NCBI GenBank assembly: GCA_963920635.1
Contig: OY987300.1
Coordinates: 81,445,899 to 81,509,898, forward strand
Length of the DNA stretch: 64,000 nt
Direction: 5' to 3'
Source of the DNA: Pseudeuparius sepicola
Taxonomy: Eukaryota; Arthropoda; Insecta; Coleoptera; Anthribidae
Positions 10,505 through 22,625 of the stretch are shown one piece after another. A program made the position numbers and the translations under genes. Within the stretch, counting starts at the first letter, position 1; each line of letters begins with the position of its first letter. Below the pieces are notes generated by a model, which saw only the letters and a program-made list of their open reading frames with translations, searched no databases and was not told the DNA's origin.

Positions 10505-13500
10505 TCACTGAATAAGCTGATTCTGGAAAATTTTACTCAGCGGAATTTCACTCAATTTTTGATCTACAGGAACCCTGACGTCATATAAAGATGGCGCCTG
10601 GAATATGATACCACAAGTACCTCCAATACATGCCAATGTAAACACCCATAAAAAAAATCTATCCAAAACCATTGAAACAAATTTCCAGTCCTCTACAATC
10701 TAGAAATTTACAAAGTTAGGAGAGTTCTAGATGTTTTTTTTTTGTTTAGATTTTCACCTCATTGTCTTTGTCTGCATCACGAATGTGTTGAGCAATGAAC
10801 CTGACACCTTCTAAAGCTGCTATAACGTTTGCTGATAGCGCTTTTGGAGTCATGTCCCCTAAAAAATAATTCACGTTTTGATTGGAGGTAAAATTAGGTA
10901 CTCAACTCAAAAGCTTACTGGAAGAGTGTGCCTTCATTTTGAGATCATCTTCATCTCTATGCAGCAAAGGTGCAGGATCTCTGGAAGAAAAATGTACAAA
11001 ACGTTTTTGTTTAATATAATTTCTTACTGAAGGTCCAAGTCCAAGTTTGTGTAACCCCTAGGCGGCATAGTATCATCATATTCTGGCAATGTGTATGTCG
11101 TCCTCCTCATTATTAAAAGTTTGGGCATAAATTGCAGGAATATTTTTCTGAAAAATGGTGACATTTTGTGGGTTGAAGGAGACCTAAAACGCAAAGAAAT
11201 TAACACAAAAACATTTTTGTGCATGCCTTTACCTAAAATGAACATTTAACACACACACAGTAACCCATATGGAAGACGTAACCAATATCATAGTAAACAG
11301 CAGATATTTTCCCAATAGAGGAACTGCCAATGATGTTGGTGGGATAATTTCTGCTAGCAACAAGAAGAACACAGTGAGGGATAGAAGAATAGACACACAA
11401 AGTGTCACTTTCTCTCCAGAATCTGAAGGAAGATAAAAAACTAACACCGTTAAAAAAGTTATTCCAACACAAGGGATAATCAAGTTTACTGTGTAAAAAA
11501 GCGTCTTCCTTCTCATTGTTATTTTAAACGTAATATCTGCAACCAGAACATAAAAATCGAAAAATAAATATGCTGTAGAATATTACCAGAGTACGGTTCT
11601 TCACAACATGGATAATATTCTTCATTTCTAGTTGCTGGAACTGCCAAAATATCCCACTCTACAGATAGGTAAAATTCAGAAAGATCTATGCCTACTTTTA
11701 CTATATTGCTGCCCGATTTTTGATCCATATGTTTTAAGTCCACCTAGAAAGAAAAAACGAATATACCTAAGCAGTGTTTATTGTATATCTAACGAGTATA
11801 TTGCATGCAAGTAATATAAAAATTAGGAAATAAGGAAGTGAGATTAAGCAATTACCATTAAAAAAACTTATGCAATTACCTACACCATATTGCGAATAAT
11901 GTGCTTATTATTACGGTAATAATGCTACAACAGTATATTATATAGGGTGGTAAGAAACTCACTTGCAAGCCATTGTAAGTCCATGACCCAAATTTCATAA
12001 GACAACTTTGTTCATCAAATGGAAAATATTGTACATTTATTTCACATGAAGACTTGTATATAGAGGGTGGTTTCCAAGTGACTTCCCCAGTGTACATAAG
12101 GGTTGCTTTGGTCATAAGAGTCACTTCATAGTTTCCATCAGCACTGAAGTATGAAAAAATGTTATTAATCCAGGCGCCTTCTCCATAATTTAAAAAAAGA
12201 CGGCAGAATGCGTGCGACGTAAGGGGGAAGAACTCGCAAATATTATAGAATTATTAGTCACAGTTCAGGGGCGTAGCTCAATTTTGTGTAACTCACTGAC
12301 TTAATTTTCATATAATTGTTATTTAATTTATTGTTAATATTATTCTTAACGGTGATGCCTTAGATTATGGAGGAAGGCAAACCCTTATAACATTGGCAAT
12401 TATTTCTCGTGCTTGAGAATGCAACGTTCTTCCCTGTTTACTCATTTTGCACACGTTAACTCCCAAACATACGAAACGCCACTGAGCTCTCTGAGCCGGC
12501 GGAAAAAACTTGCCAGCGGCCTAAAAAATGAGGTCTGTATGGTAGCCCAAATACGCAGTTAACTTTACGTACTATATAAGCAGGCACAAAACGCGTTGGC
12601 TAACTGGTTTTGTCAGCCGGCTCCTTCGCAGAAGTGCTGTGTTGCCGTATTTCAAAGGCGATGGTAGACGCGACAATGTTGAAAAAAATATAATAGGTGT
12701 TTTATCACACCGCGTTAAAAATAAATGATAAACAAACATGGGTAAGTGGTCTCGTGATGCGAGCTTAATTTTTTCGGTATAACAGAGTTCAGAAATTCGC
12801 CATCAATATGATAAAACTTGTATTCGCCAATAAATAACGACTACTCGTATAGGAAATCTCGCAACGCTGCCCCCATTCTTTAGAAACGTTTTCTTTCGTG
12901 CTTTGGACTTTACCCTGTATAAACAAGGATGTTACCTACTTGTTAAATAGTACAATGTCTGGAAGCCAAATATGTTCAGAAGGGACGTACAACATTTCTA
13001 CACCTCCGTATTCTTCTGGATCCCATCTTAGCTTATAATCATACCATTTCTATTAAAAGAATAAATGCGGGATTCTTTTTAAATGTTTAAATGTTTGTGG
13101 CATTCTTTTACCTGCACAACCCACAGATTTGTCGTCATAATTTGATTCTTTAGATTCATTTCTATAAGTTGAGATAACTTCAGGCTCAACCACACTGTTA
13201 AAGTTTCAGTGTGGTTGATAACGGGCCGTATCAATCGATTGTAATTGCTGAGCAGATCGTCATAAAGTCTTTTAGCATCTGGGTTGGCTTCTATATGCTT
13301 GATACCACCTAGAAATGAAAACGTTCATTAATCAAATATTCTAAACTGTATACATATCGCACGTAGTTGTAATTAAACGGGTTTAAACCCTTGAACTTTT
13401 GATGTGTTTCAGCTTTATCGCTATCAGTGCAGTTTGCTGTGTTTAATGGAAAGATTTAATGGTCCTGTTTAATTTATCAATGCAGGTATGTCGATGTTTT

Positions 13501-16500
13501 CAACTATATTATTATATTTAAGTATATTATACTTATCCATTTAATTTTTAATTGGGTTTTTCGCCACCAAACTGATCGAAAGACAACTTTTTCAAGTTGC
13601 CTGGAAAATTCATAAATTTTTAACAGTGAATGAACGAAACTTTAAACGTGTAACTACAAAAATAACTTCAACAAATTTGTTTTCTGAGCTTTCGGAAAAT
13701 AAATCTTCCTCCTTTCTCAAAAATCATGTCACTTCAAAGTGAAGTGACAGATTAATAAATTTCAGGTTAAAATGTCATGACAACAGAAACAATAGCCTAG
13801 CCACCTACCCTGTGTTCTATCTAATTATCTATACTAACTTCTCTTTGAATAAGTGGTAATAATATTTTACTCAATTCCACTGCACATTCAGCAACACAGT
13901 TGTCCCTATTTCCTAGAATAAATGCGGATTCTTTTTTTTTCGTCTATTTCCTACTTCTTCTTTGAGAATTGGTTTGGACCTATCCCACAATATCCTATGA
14001 TTGTTATTAAAAGAATGTTCACATATTTTTGACTTAAAAATTTGATTTTGCCTGATATAATTTTTATGTTCTTTTAAACGAACGTTAAATGGCCTACAAG
14101 TCTCCCCAACATAGAACTTTCCGCATTCAGAAGGAATTTTATAAATGCAATTTTTTTAACTTTGTACCTCATTAAATGGTTTCGTTTTAACTAGCATCGA
14201 TCTTAATGTATTTTTGGTTTTAAATACTGTTCTGACATTAAAACGATTGCCTATGCGTTTTAGTAATCAATGGTTTTAGCTTATCTGATAGTCCAGGAAT
14301 ATAAGGAATAATTAAATTTACTGGTCGGTCCACCAGATTTATTTCTCTAATTATTAGCATTGAAAAACTTGCTCAACAAATTCAATAGGATAACTATTCT
14401 TCTCAAGAACATATTTTATATGTTTAATTTCCTCCTCAAATTTTGTGTTATTAGAACAAATCGTTCTAGCCCTGTCATACAAACTTTTAATTATTCCTTT
14501 TTTAACACTAGTATGATGATTGGAGTTGAAATGGAGATATCTATTAGTATGTGTTGGTTTTCTATAGACACTAGTTTCTATACTATCTGATTTCAGTATA
14601 GAAACATCTAAGAAGGGTATTATATTATACCTCAGACAACACAAAATATTTTAAAAATATTTTTAAATGATTCCAAAGATTCAGAAAATATTACAATATT
14701 TATATAATATGACGAAAATGTTTTGGTAAAATATTTTTCCTCACAATATATTAATATTCCGACAAAATATTTTATAAATATTTAAAAATAATTCCAAAGT
14801 ACTTGAAAATTTTGCAACATTTATAAAATATTATAGTAATATTTCTCAAAATCTGTTTTATAATATTTTATAAATTTTATAAGAAATATTATTAAAACAC
14901 TCTCTTAAATCTTACGCCTAAGTGACGAAGTATCCTACATCTCACCGCTACTAACTAATATCAATTGGAATAAATAGCACCTACCAGATGGAACCCGTAT
15001 CCATGATACTATCGTAGTTTTATGCCCGTATACGTCCGGTAGTTGGTAGTTTAGTTGTTTAGTGCCTATAGGGCCTACGGCCACAGCAAAGTTTACATTT
15101 AAGTAAACTTTGGCCATAGTAAGAAATCCTTCTTTATTTATAATAATGGTAAAAAATTGACAGTTTCAACATTAAGACCCTAATCCCTGATTGCAGCAAC
15201 TATCATTTTATTATATAGGTACCTAATATATAGCTTGATAATGGTGACAATGGATATTAGCAAATAATATTTCAAAAATATTTTTAAAATATTTTATGCA
15301 ACGTTTTAAAAATATTTTAACAACCTTATAGTTAGTCCACTCTTATAATTTATAAAACGTTTAAAAAACATTAATTGGGTAATATAGGAATATTTTATTA
15401 ATATTTTCATATTTCTCTGAAAATGTGTATAAAATATTCCAATAATATTATTTTCTTGCCCATTATTGTACGATTTTTTCAATAAGTAGGCTTTGGCGAC
15501 ATGTAAACATCAAACGTCAGACGCGGATCCATCGCCCGTCAAAAGTGACCAAATATTCAAAACCCGGCCGATAAATCCTATTTAACTTTTCGTACACATT
15601 GCGAAATTGTTACCTATAGCAGCGCAATCATTTAGTATAAATATTTTAGTAGGTTTGAATATTACTCTACTTTTATATGGAGGCTGCATAATAGGCAGCA
15701 GTTTGAACTTTCTGTCAGAAGGTGCCGTGTCTCATCATGCTTGACCGGTAGAGCGATCGTCAAAGTCAAGGCACTGAAGTTAAACTTTTTATGACTCATG
15801 TGGAATTTAGTTGCCGAGGCCTCTGGCCGAGGCAAATAAACCACGAGTCATAAAAAAGAACTTCAGTGCCGAGGTACATATTATATTTTTTTTGAAATCG
15901 GAAAAAAAAAAATGTTTTATTAGGCAAGAAAATAATAATAAGGGATCACCCGTCCACGAGCCGACTACGCGCGGCGTTGCTTGACTTTACCGATCGCTCT
16001 CTCCTAGGACAAGTATAATGATGTACGGCACCTTCTGACAGAAAAACCAAACTGCTGCTTCTTATGCAGCCTACACAACAAATCTATTGATTTTCAAATT
16101 TACTGAAATATGTATACTGAAGGATTGCGCTTCTATAGGAAACAATTTCGCAATGTGTACGAAAAGTGAAATGAGCCTTTATCGGCCGGGTTTTTGAATA
16201 TTTGGTCACTTTTGACGGGCGATTTCTCCGCGTCTGACGTTTGATGTTTACATCTCGCCAAGGCCTACTTATTGAAAAAATCGTACAATAATGGGCTACA
16301 TTATTGTACGATTTCTGTGCTTTTAATGACGATTTTGGGACATTTTAATGCCGATTTCAAGAAAAACTTTTTTTCCGATTTCAAAAAAAATATATAATAT
16401 GTACCTCGGCACTGAAGTTCTTTTTATGACTCATGTGGTTTGTTTGCCTCGGCCAGAGGCCTCGGCATCTAAATTCCACGAGTCATAAAAAGTTTAACTT

Positions 16501-16673
16501 CAGTGCCTTGGTACATAAATAACTATTATTGTGTTATCTGGAACTTATGTCTTAAAATTTCTAATTCAACAAAAGAAACAACATCCATCATCTAATAAGT
16601 ACCTACCTTCTGCTCGTCCAAACAATGCCACGACCAGAAAAACAAGCGGACACAACAACTTCGATTTGTTCAT
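10505..16673 (-). CDS. Nicotinic acetylcholine receptor alpha-type subunit
   Basis: A cys-loop ligand-gated cation channel subunit of neuronal synapses. Ten exons on the minus strand give 509 residues: 16607-16673, 13112-13308, 12940-13049, 11963-12143, 11587-11743, 11233-11536, 11028-11183, 10919-10980, 10758-10858, 10505-10699. Exon 1 is a signal peptide ([19 protein letters not shown]). The ligand-binding domain starts [20 protein letters not shown]. Cys158 and Cys172 form the 13-residue cys-loop, and vicinal Cys231-Cys232 ([10 protein letters not shown]) mark an alpha subunit. Exon 6 carries M1-M3 ([15 protein letters not shown]; pore helix [20 protein letters not shown]). The last exon carries M4 ([20 protein letters not shown]). 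Loop A reads DIVLFN, Phe where Tyr is usual. It looks closest to the insect alpha1-4/alpha8 group; the exact subunit is unsure. The first intron (3.3 kb) is full of repeats. Confidence 0.93.
12190..12918 (-). mobile_element. Deleted Tc1/mariner-like element, copy 1 (in receptor intron)
   Basis: A segment of about 730 bp is shared, in opposite orientation, with 45,500-46,176. One end reads TACAGGGTAAAGTCC on the minus strand. Each copy contains an ATG (12,445 here) opening [19 protein letters not shown], which resembles the N-terminal helix-turn-helix of Tc1/mariner-like transposases. It hits a stop after about 25 codons at an apparent internal deletion. It lies in the intron between receptor exons 3 and 4, in the same direction as the gene. 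Confidence 0.65.
13850..14644 (-). mobile_element. Penelope-like element relic (RT thumb and GIY-YIG endonuclease)
   Basis: Minus-strand translation gives [20 protein letters not shown] followed by [20 protein letters not shown] (about 14,480-14,620), a typical Penelope reverse-transcriptase tail. After frame breaks it reads [14 protein letters not shown], then TVFKTKNTL, then [20 protein letters not shown] and NVRLKEH (about 14,050-14,155). The last block is a GIY-YIG-type endonuclease core. Order and orientation fit one degraded 3' half of a Penelope-like retroelement. Several stops and frameshifts make it inactive. It lies in the first intron of the receptor gene. Confidence 0.75.
14645..15440. 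repeat. AATATTTT-rich degenerate repeats
   Basis: Blocks at about 14,645-14,905 and 15,255-15,440 consist largely of irregular repeats of AAATATTTT/AAATATTA. Between them is ordinary intron sequence. No coding content was seen. Confidence 0.6.
15458..16296. mobile_element. Foldback element with about 180-bp arms
   Basis: GCCCATTATTGTACGATTTT at 15,458 onwards is repeated inverted to 16,296. The arms also share TCAAACGTCAGACGCGG and TTTTCGTACACATTGCGAAA. The left arm runs to about 15,640 and the right from about 16,110. The loop contains the palindromic unit listed separately. Confidence 0.75.
15769..15880. repeat. Palindromic unit, copy 1
   Basis: A near-perfect palindrome centred on GAGGCCTCTGGCCGAGGC, with arms AAGGCACTGAAGTT and AACTTCAGTGCCGAGG and internal ATGACTCATGTGG and CCACGAGTCAT. 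Copy 2 lies at 16,400-16,516. Confidence 0.7.
16400..16516. repeat. Palindromic unit, copy 2
   Basis: The reverse-oriented copy of the 15,769-15,880 palindrome, bounded by GTACCTCGGCACTGAAG and CTTCAGTGCCTTGGTAC. It sits outside the foldback that holds copy 1, so the unit probably moves independently. Confidence 0.7.
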
Positions 16674-17143
16674 TTTATAATAAAAAAATTCCAGAACATC
16701 TGCTTTTCTCTATTATTGTCCGTGGTGTCACGCCCACATCTATAGACGGATGACCGACCGGAGGAGCCGACTCTTGTACCGAAAACAAATGGGAGAGGAA
16801 TCAATGATGTTGCGCATGCGCGGCAGCAACTTACCGGGAGTCCAGAAAGTTTACAAACGTATTCTACCTCCAGATGTCCAGATTCTTGCAGTTTTTTATT
16901 AATTTTGAAAAGTGGACCGTCTCTGTTGTAAAAAAACATATCCTACGAGTCCTATGACCATGAGTTCGGAGATAGCTTCTCTACTACTTTTCACGTGCCA
17001 CGTGCATATTTTGAAGGTATAAAATTAAGGAGCTGGATGTACCTACAAACCTACTGCGTTTGTCAACAGTTAAAAAAATTATAAAAAATCATTTTAGACA
17101 CCTAACATCCTTCGTATATTTTTCGTGGTGTCCATCTAGTACC

Positions 17144-18787
17144 TACAGTAAAAACTAACACAAAATTAGGCCAAACCCAAACATCCAAAAAAGTTCTTTC
17201 TAGCGCGAAATAGTTAGTACTAAAAAGTTGCACCACCACCAGCGTCGGGTTTCGGGGGGAGGGGGTGAAAAAGGGCAGGAAATTCTTATTTTTCAGTTTT
17301 GCGTGAATATCTAGTAAACTATGAGGTTTAGCGCAAACGTCATCCTATACGCAAATGATACACATTAAATTCCGAACAAGAATTGTTATATACGGAATTA
17401 TGATAAAGTGAACGGTTTCCATGATATGGAGGGGTAAAGATTTCTTTTTTTTTATTTCATGTAGTTTTTGTTGAAAAAAACTTAAAATGATTACAGTATA
17501 AATTAGTAACTGAATAATGTATGTAGAATATATATAGATATATCTATGCATATTACACCCATAAATTGTTATTTTTTGTCACTAACATAACCTTATAAGT
17601 ATCTGACTGTAAATATGACCAATACAATTAAGTTAGTAGCCTTAGTTAATTTGTACTCACTTTTTGCCCTCATTCATTATAGCGTTCTGATTTCCATTCG
17701 TTCTTTTATGTCAAATCATTCCCATATATCTAATTTGTCCTTAGCTTGTAAAAATGAGAAAGTCATGAATAGGAAGCTCATGTGAAAAACAAGAAAATAT
17801 ATATTAAACAATCCTCATCGTATGCTTCTGCAGAGATGGATGCGTCCAAAACTGCGAGTGTCGAAGAAGTGGTCTCAATTGTTCAAGTATGCTTAGGACT
17901 TGCATGTCTCAATAGAGATACTGTAATCATCGACGACGATTTAAATGATGATTCTCAAGTGGACGAAGAACACGAAGATTTGTTTCCTCTCACCAGCCCG
18001 AGTGAACTATTTGGTGCTGACTGATAACGCAATTAATGGTTCACCTAAAACTTATAACCTTTTGTATCATTTTGATTTCCTTCCCATTTTTTCAATATAG
18101 ATTGTTTAATATATTTTCTTGTTTTTCACATGAGTTTCCTATTCATGACTTTCTCATTTTTGCAAGCTAAGGACAAATTAGATATGGGAGTGATTTGACA
18201 TAAGTGAACGAATGGAAATCAGAACGCTATAATGAATGAGGGCAAAAAGTGACTACAAATTAACTAAGGCTACCTACTAACTTGTATTGGACATATTTAC
18301 AGTCATATACTTATGAGGTTATGTTGTGACAAAAAATAACAATCTATGGGTGTAATATGTATCTATATATGCAGAGATATATCTATATATATTCTACATA
18401 CATTATTCCGTTACTAATTTATACTGTAATCATTTTAAGTTTTTTCAACAAAAACTACGTGAAATAAAAACAAAGAAATCTTTACCCCTCCATATCATGG
18501 AAACCGTTCACTTTATCATAATTCTGTATATAACAATTCTTGTTCGGAATTTGATGTATATCATTTGCGTATAGGATGACGTTTGCGCTAAACCTCATAG
18601 TTTTCTAGATATTCACGCAAAACTGTGAAAAATAAAAATTTCCTGCCATTTTTCACCCCCTCCCCCCGAAACCCGACGCTGGTGGTGGTGTAACTTTTTA
18701 GTACTAACTCTTAGGAGGGTATGGAATTATTTCGCGCTAGAAAGAACTTTTTTTTTGATGTTTGGGTTTTGGCCCAATTTTACTGTA
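17144..18787. mobile_element. Large foldback element with about 640-bp terminal inverted repeats
   Basis: The left arm, from TACAGTAAAA at 17,144 to about 17,804, is repeated inverted from about 18,106 to TTTTACTGTA at 18,787. Identity is high apart from a short insertion of about 16 bp near 18,712 and small indels. The TACAG...CTGTA ends suggest a TA-inserting Tc1/mariner-type transposon. The roughly 300-bp loop contains an acidic coding-like exon (17,836-18,024). Confidence 0.8.
17836..18024 (+). CDS. Acidic 62-residue open frame in the foldback loop
   Basis: From ATG at 17,836 to TGA at 18,024: MDASKTASVEEVVSIVQVCL, then an acidic run IIDDDLNDDSQVDEEHED, ending SPSELFGAD. The frame is also open upstream to the arm edge and is preceded by a good splice acceptor (TATGCTTCTGCAG) two bases before the ATG. 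It could therefore be the 3' exon of a longer message. The codons look protein-like and not AT-biased like the flanks. I do not recognise the family; it could be a transposase C-terminus or a captured host exon. Confidence 0.4.
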   Translation: MDASKTASVEEVVSIVQVCLGLACLNRDTVIIDDDLNDDSQVDEEHEDLFPLTSPSELFGAD

Positions 18788-19599
18788 CTAATCACGAACA
18801 TCAAACTCCGTTTTCCATGAGAACATCTGCGGGGGACGAGGCGTTGATATCTTCCATTTGATTGGCTTGTCGCTACTGGTCCCGCTGTGCAATGTTCCAC
18901 GGACAATGGAAATGGAGAAACGGGGATATGTGTCAGGGATGCGAGGATATTGATTACATTATAGGGATAATGGATAATGGAGAATTGAACGTAAGTTTGA
19001 GCTGTTGAAACCACTGGAAAATTAAACAAGCCAGGCATTTTTAAAGTATCTCTCACCATATCAAATAATAAGAACAACAAAAGGCCGCCCAAAATTTGAA
19101 TTGTCCACTAACTGTGTACTGAGGGGACTCGCCTAAGGCTATCAAGTTTGGCAAGCCTTTGTGGTGTCACGAATAGAGACTGAGTAAACTAATTTAGGTA
19201 CTTTGATAGGATGGTTTTAAAATTGGCCAAATTTAAATTCATTAGTAAGTTCCAATATTTCACACGAACTCTAAAACAACATACCCGTACCTAATGTAAA
19301 AACAAACATATTTACCGACCCCAAAAATATAGAAAACGATGTACCTATTTATTCCTCGCTATATTTAAATCCGCACAATGTCACCACCTTTCAACCACCT
19401 CATTTTTATAATGATGTCAAAAATGCTCTCTACAATAATTATTGTACTAATTTTCCTAAAAACTGTTGTGTCTAAATAATAAACTTTATAAATATTCAAC
19501 TAAGTATTTCTAGCCATTTTTCACGAGTACCAAATATAAAATCGATAGTGGATACGTATTTTATCAATAATTCAAAAATTATCGGTAGGTTCACAAAAT
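18788..19599. other. Unassigned unique sequence
   Basis: No gene or repeat is recognised. The block at about 18,800-18,990 is less AT-rich than its surroundings and could hold a conserved element. Confidence 0.4.
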
Positions 19600-20458
19600 T
19601 TCTATAAAAGAAATGTTAAAATTTGCCGGAAAAAATCAGAAATTTGAGCAAAATCTACATTTCGAGAATAATCTCAAAACTTTGAAAAAAAGTCTAAATT
19701 TATTATAAAAAAATTATCAAAATTTGTGAAGAATATAGAAATTTTTCTCGGAATTTTTAAATATTTCCTGGAAAAAGTATAAAAATAGCATTTAAATTAA
19801 AAAAATACATAGTCACAACCTTAAGAACATATTCAGAGTTTAAAAAAAAGATCAAAATTTCTAGAATTTTAAAATTTGCTAGAAAATTTCAAAATGGTGA
19901 GGATAGTCAAAATTTAAAAACTTTTGAGAAATAGTCATAGTTTTAAAAATAAAATCAGAAATTAGTCGAAACTTGGTAATATTAACAGAATTTTAAAACA
20001 AATTCAAAGTTATGAGAAAAAGTCCGATTTTTAAAATTATTGTCAATATTTTAAGAAAAGAAAGTATTTCAAGATTAGTCGAAAACATAATATGGGCAGA
20101 ATTTGGAGATAAAAGTTAAAATGCGTGGAAAAATCCAGAATTTTAGAAAAGTTTAACTTTCAAGGATAATTTCTGAATTTTAAAGTCTAAAATTTTGAAG
20201 AAAAAAAGAGTAAAACTTTAGAAATAATAACAAAATTTCAAGAAAACTGTGGAAAACTTGGGGAGAATTTTTAAAAATTGACATTTTGAAAAAAATCCGA
20301 TTTTTAAGGTTTGGCAGAAAATGTGAAATTTTTCAGATACCTAAGTCAGAATTTAAAAACTTTTGAGAAATAGTCATAAAATTAAAAATAAAATAGAAAA
20401 TAATCGAAGAATGAGAATAAAGGGATAATTTTGAGGAAAAAGTCAAAATATTCGGAAA
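19600..20458. repeat. Degenerate AT-rich tandem repeat
   Basis: Irregular repeats of about 25-35 bp built from AAAATTT and GAAAAAGTC-like words run through the interval. The same type occurs at 36,250-38,160. Open frames inside are composition artefacts. Confidence 0.6.
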
Positions 20459-20852
20459 TACGGAAGCGTGGAAGGGCCACGTAGTAATTTTTTTTAAAAT
20501 TCAGACTTTTTTCTTAAAATTTTGACTTTATTCTCAAAATTTTGAGATTTTTCTCAGTTTTGACTTTTTTCTTAGAATTTTAAAATTCGAACTTTTTTCT
20601 CAGAATTTTAAAATTCAGATTTTTTTCCTCGAATTTTAAAATTCAGACTTTTTCTCAACATTTTGAGAATAAAGTCCAAATTTTGAGAATAAAGTCAAAA
20701 TTTTGAGAAAAAAGTCTGAATTTTAAAATTCGGAGAAAAAAGTCAAAAATTTGAGAAAAATCTCAAAATTTTGACTTTGTTCTCAAAAAAATTTTAAAGA
20801 AAAAGTCTGAATTTTAAAAAAAAATTCTACGTGGCCCTTCTACGCTTCCGTA
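20459..20852. mobile_element. MITE with perfect-looking termini
   Basis: Ends TACGGAAGCGTGGAAGGGCC and GGCCCTTCTACGCTTCCGTA are inverted repeats with one or two mismatches. The interior is a palindrome of TTTTGAGAATAAAGTC-type words, probably grown from the neighbouring degenerate tandem repeat. Confidence 0.65.
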
Positions 20853-21095
20853 CGAAGGCGAAAATATCGCGAAATAGTTCACATTTAACAATAAAGTTAG
20901 GTTTGAAGTAACAACTTGAGAAAACAAATGTGAATTATAAAAATTCCAAATTCCAAATTTAAAAGTAGAAAATGTCAAAAATTTTAGAACAAAATCAAAA
21001 ATTCACGAAAAAAACTCCGAACTAACTCCGCAAGTGACCTTCCTCAACAAACACATTTCAAAACGCACCTTCACACTTATCACCCCCCCCCCCTT

Positions 21096-22229
21096 CACGG
21101 GCGTAGCCAAGGGGGGGATTTCGGGGGTTCAAACCCCCCCCCGAAATAAGCAAAATATTACCCAATATTATACCGAAAAAATACGAGGAGTGAAGAGTTA
21201 AATTATTATTACGTTTGAATATATGTAGTAATAGTAGCGCCTAGCGCCATCTTTTGACGAGAGGCAGACGCAGTTGCAGCCGAACTATTTTCTATTGTAG
21301 GGACACTTTGCGTTGTTTCTCGATTATTCGCCACGCCCCTCGGTCGAAATGAGCGGAACTTTGTGGAAGTTCGTGGAAGTTTCTGGACGGCTACTGGGCT
21401 GCTATAATAAGCGGCGCCGCGGCGCGTGACCGCGCTTACGGCAGTATTGTTCCATGCGAACTCGAAGCGAATAAAAGTGAAAAGTGGTGAACGAATAGTG
21501 AAGAGAATTAAGTGTACCGTGTAAGTGAGTAATTTTAGTGCGCTGGTATTCGATGACCTTGTTAAGGATAGATACGTGAATCATTATTACTGTCGAAAAA
21601 TGGAGGGGAAAAAAAGGAAGGGTGATAAACTTAAAGGTATGCATGGACTACTGGAAAAAGTGGTATAGTCAAGGTCAAGGGGTTTCTAATAAAGAAACAA
21701 ATTTGGATTTAGCTGTCAAAGCTTCAGCTACCTTGCATGCTGATAAGAAGACTGCCTACCCCGAAATCTAGTTTGGAATGCCTAGATATGTGCGATAAAA
21801 ACCTTTATCCCTAATATTTACACATTACTACAAATCTTGGCTACCATTCCTGTATCCACTGCTACCCCAGAAAGGTCTTTCTCGAGCCTAAGGAGACTGA
21901 AAAACTATTTACGAAACACTACAAGTGAAAACAGACTTAATGGTTTGGCTCTAATGAACATTCACTAGGGAACAGAAATTCATGCAGATGAAGTAGTGGA
22001 TATATTTAAAAGAAAAAGCCGAAGATTTCTTCTTTAATGGTTTTAGATTTAGCGCAGAGGAACGAAATTAATTTATCCATTTCATTTAAAGTTAAGAACT
22101 TTATAAATATGTCGTAGTTTTTCGGACGAATATATAGATATTAAATTTCATGTAAGTATATTTTTTGTTGTTTTATTTACTTCTCAAACTAAACCCCCCC
22201 CCCCAAACTAAATCCTGGCTACGCCCGTG
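21096..22229 (+). mobile_element. Deleted hAT element, copy 1
   Basis: Bounded by CACGGGCGTAGCCA and TGGCTACGCCCGTG, with the 8-bp target duplication CCCCCCTT on both sides (21,088-21,095 and 22,230-22,237). It contains the remains of a hAT transposase: an N-terminal piece (MDYWKKWYSQGQGVSNKET) fused out of frame to the C-terminal dimerisation region (STATPERSFSSLRRLKNYLR). A start-to-stop element of 1,134 bp, so it is an internally deleted derivative. Three relatives are at 34,306, 38,500 and 58,789. Confidence 0.88.
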
Positions 22230-22289
22230 CCCCCCTTAACTTCGACGGCTTCCACTCGAAACAAACACCCCCCCCCCTCCGCTCCCCCA

Positions 22290-22625
22290 CCACCGAAACT
22301 CCGGGTGGCGCCTGCCCGTCCGGTGGCGCCACCTACGGCCCGGACCCGCGCTCCGGTCGGTCGGACAGCCGCCGTCAGTTCACCAGCTGGTCGCCGACGG
22401 TAGTGTCGACTTCCGCGGACCCCGTCCGGTGTTCTCGCACGTCTCCGCCTCCCCTCGCGGTCATCTTCCGACTGCCGCCCAGAATAACAAATAACAAACC
22501 CCGTTCAGGACTCCCAGTGTAAAACACGGAGTGCTAGGCCGCCCGCGAAAGTTTTTCCCGTTCGTAGAAAGTGGATTTTAGCAACTGGTCCGGCGTGGTG
22601 TGAATACGTCCTGCGGACACTGCGG
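22290..22625 (+). promoter_or_regulatory. CpG-rich promoter with candidate noncoding first exon
   Basis: A sharply GC- and CpG-rich block in otherwise AT-rich DNA. An initiator-like CGTCAGTTC lies at 22,373-22,381, and a consensus splice donor GCGG|GTAAGT at 22,625/22,626. The candidate exon (about 22,377-22,625) has no long open frame from an ATG, consistent with a 5' UTR exon. No downstream coding exon was recognised in the window, so the gene would have a first intron of more than 40 kb. The call is inferred from composition and signals. Confidence 0.5.
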
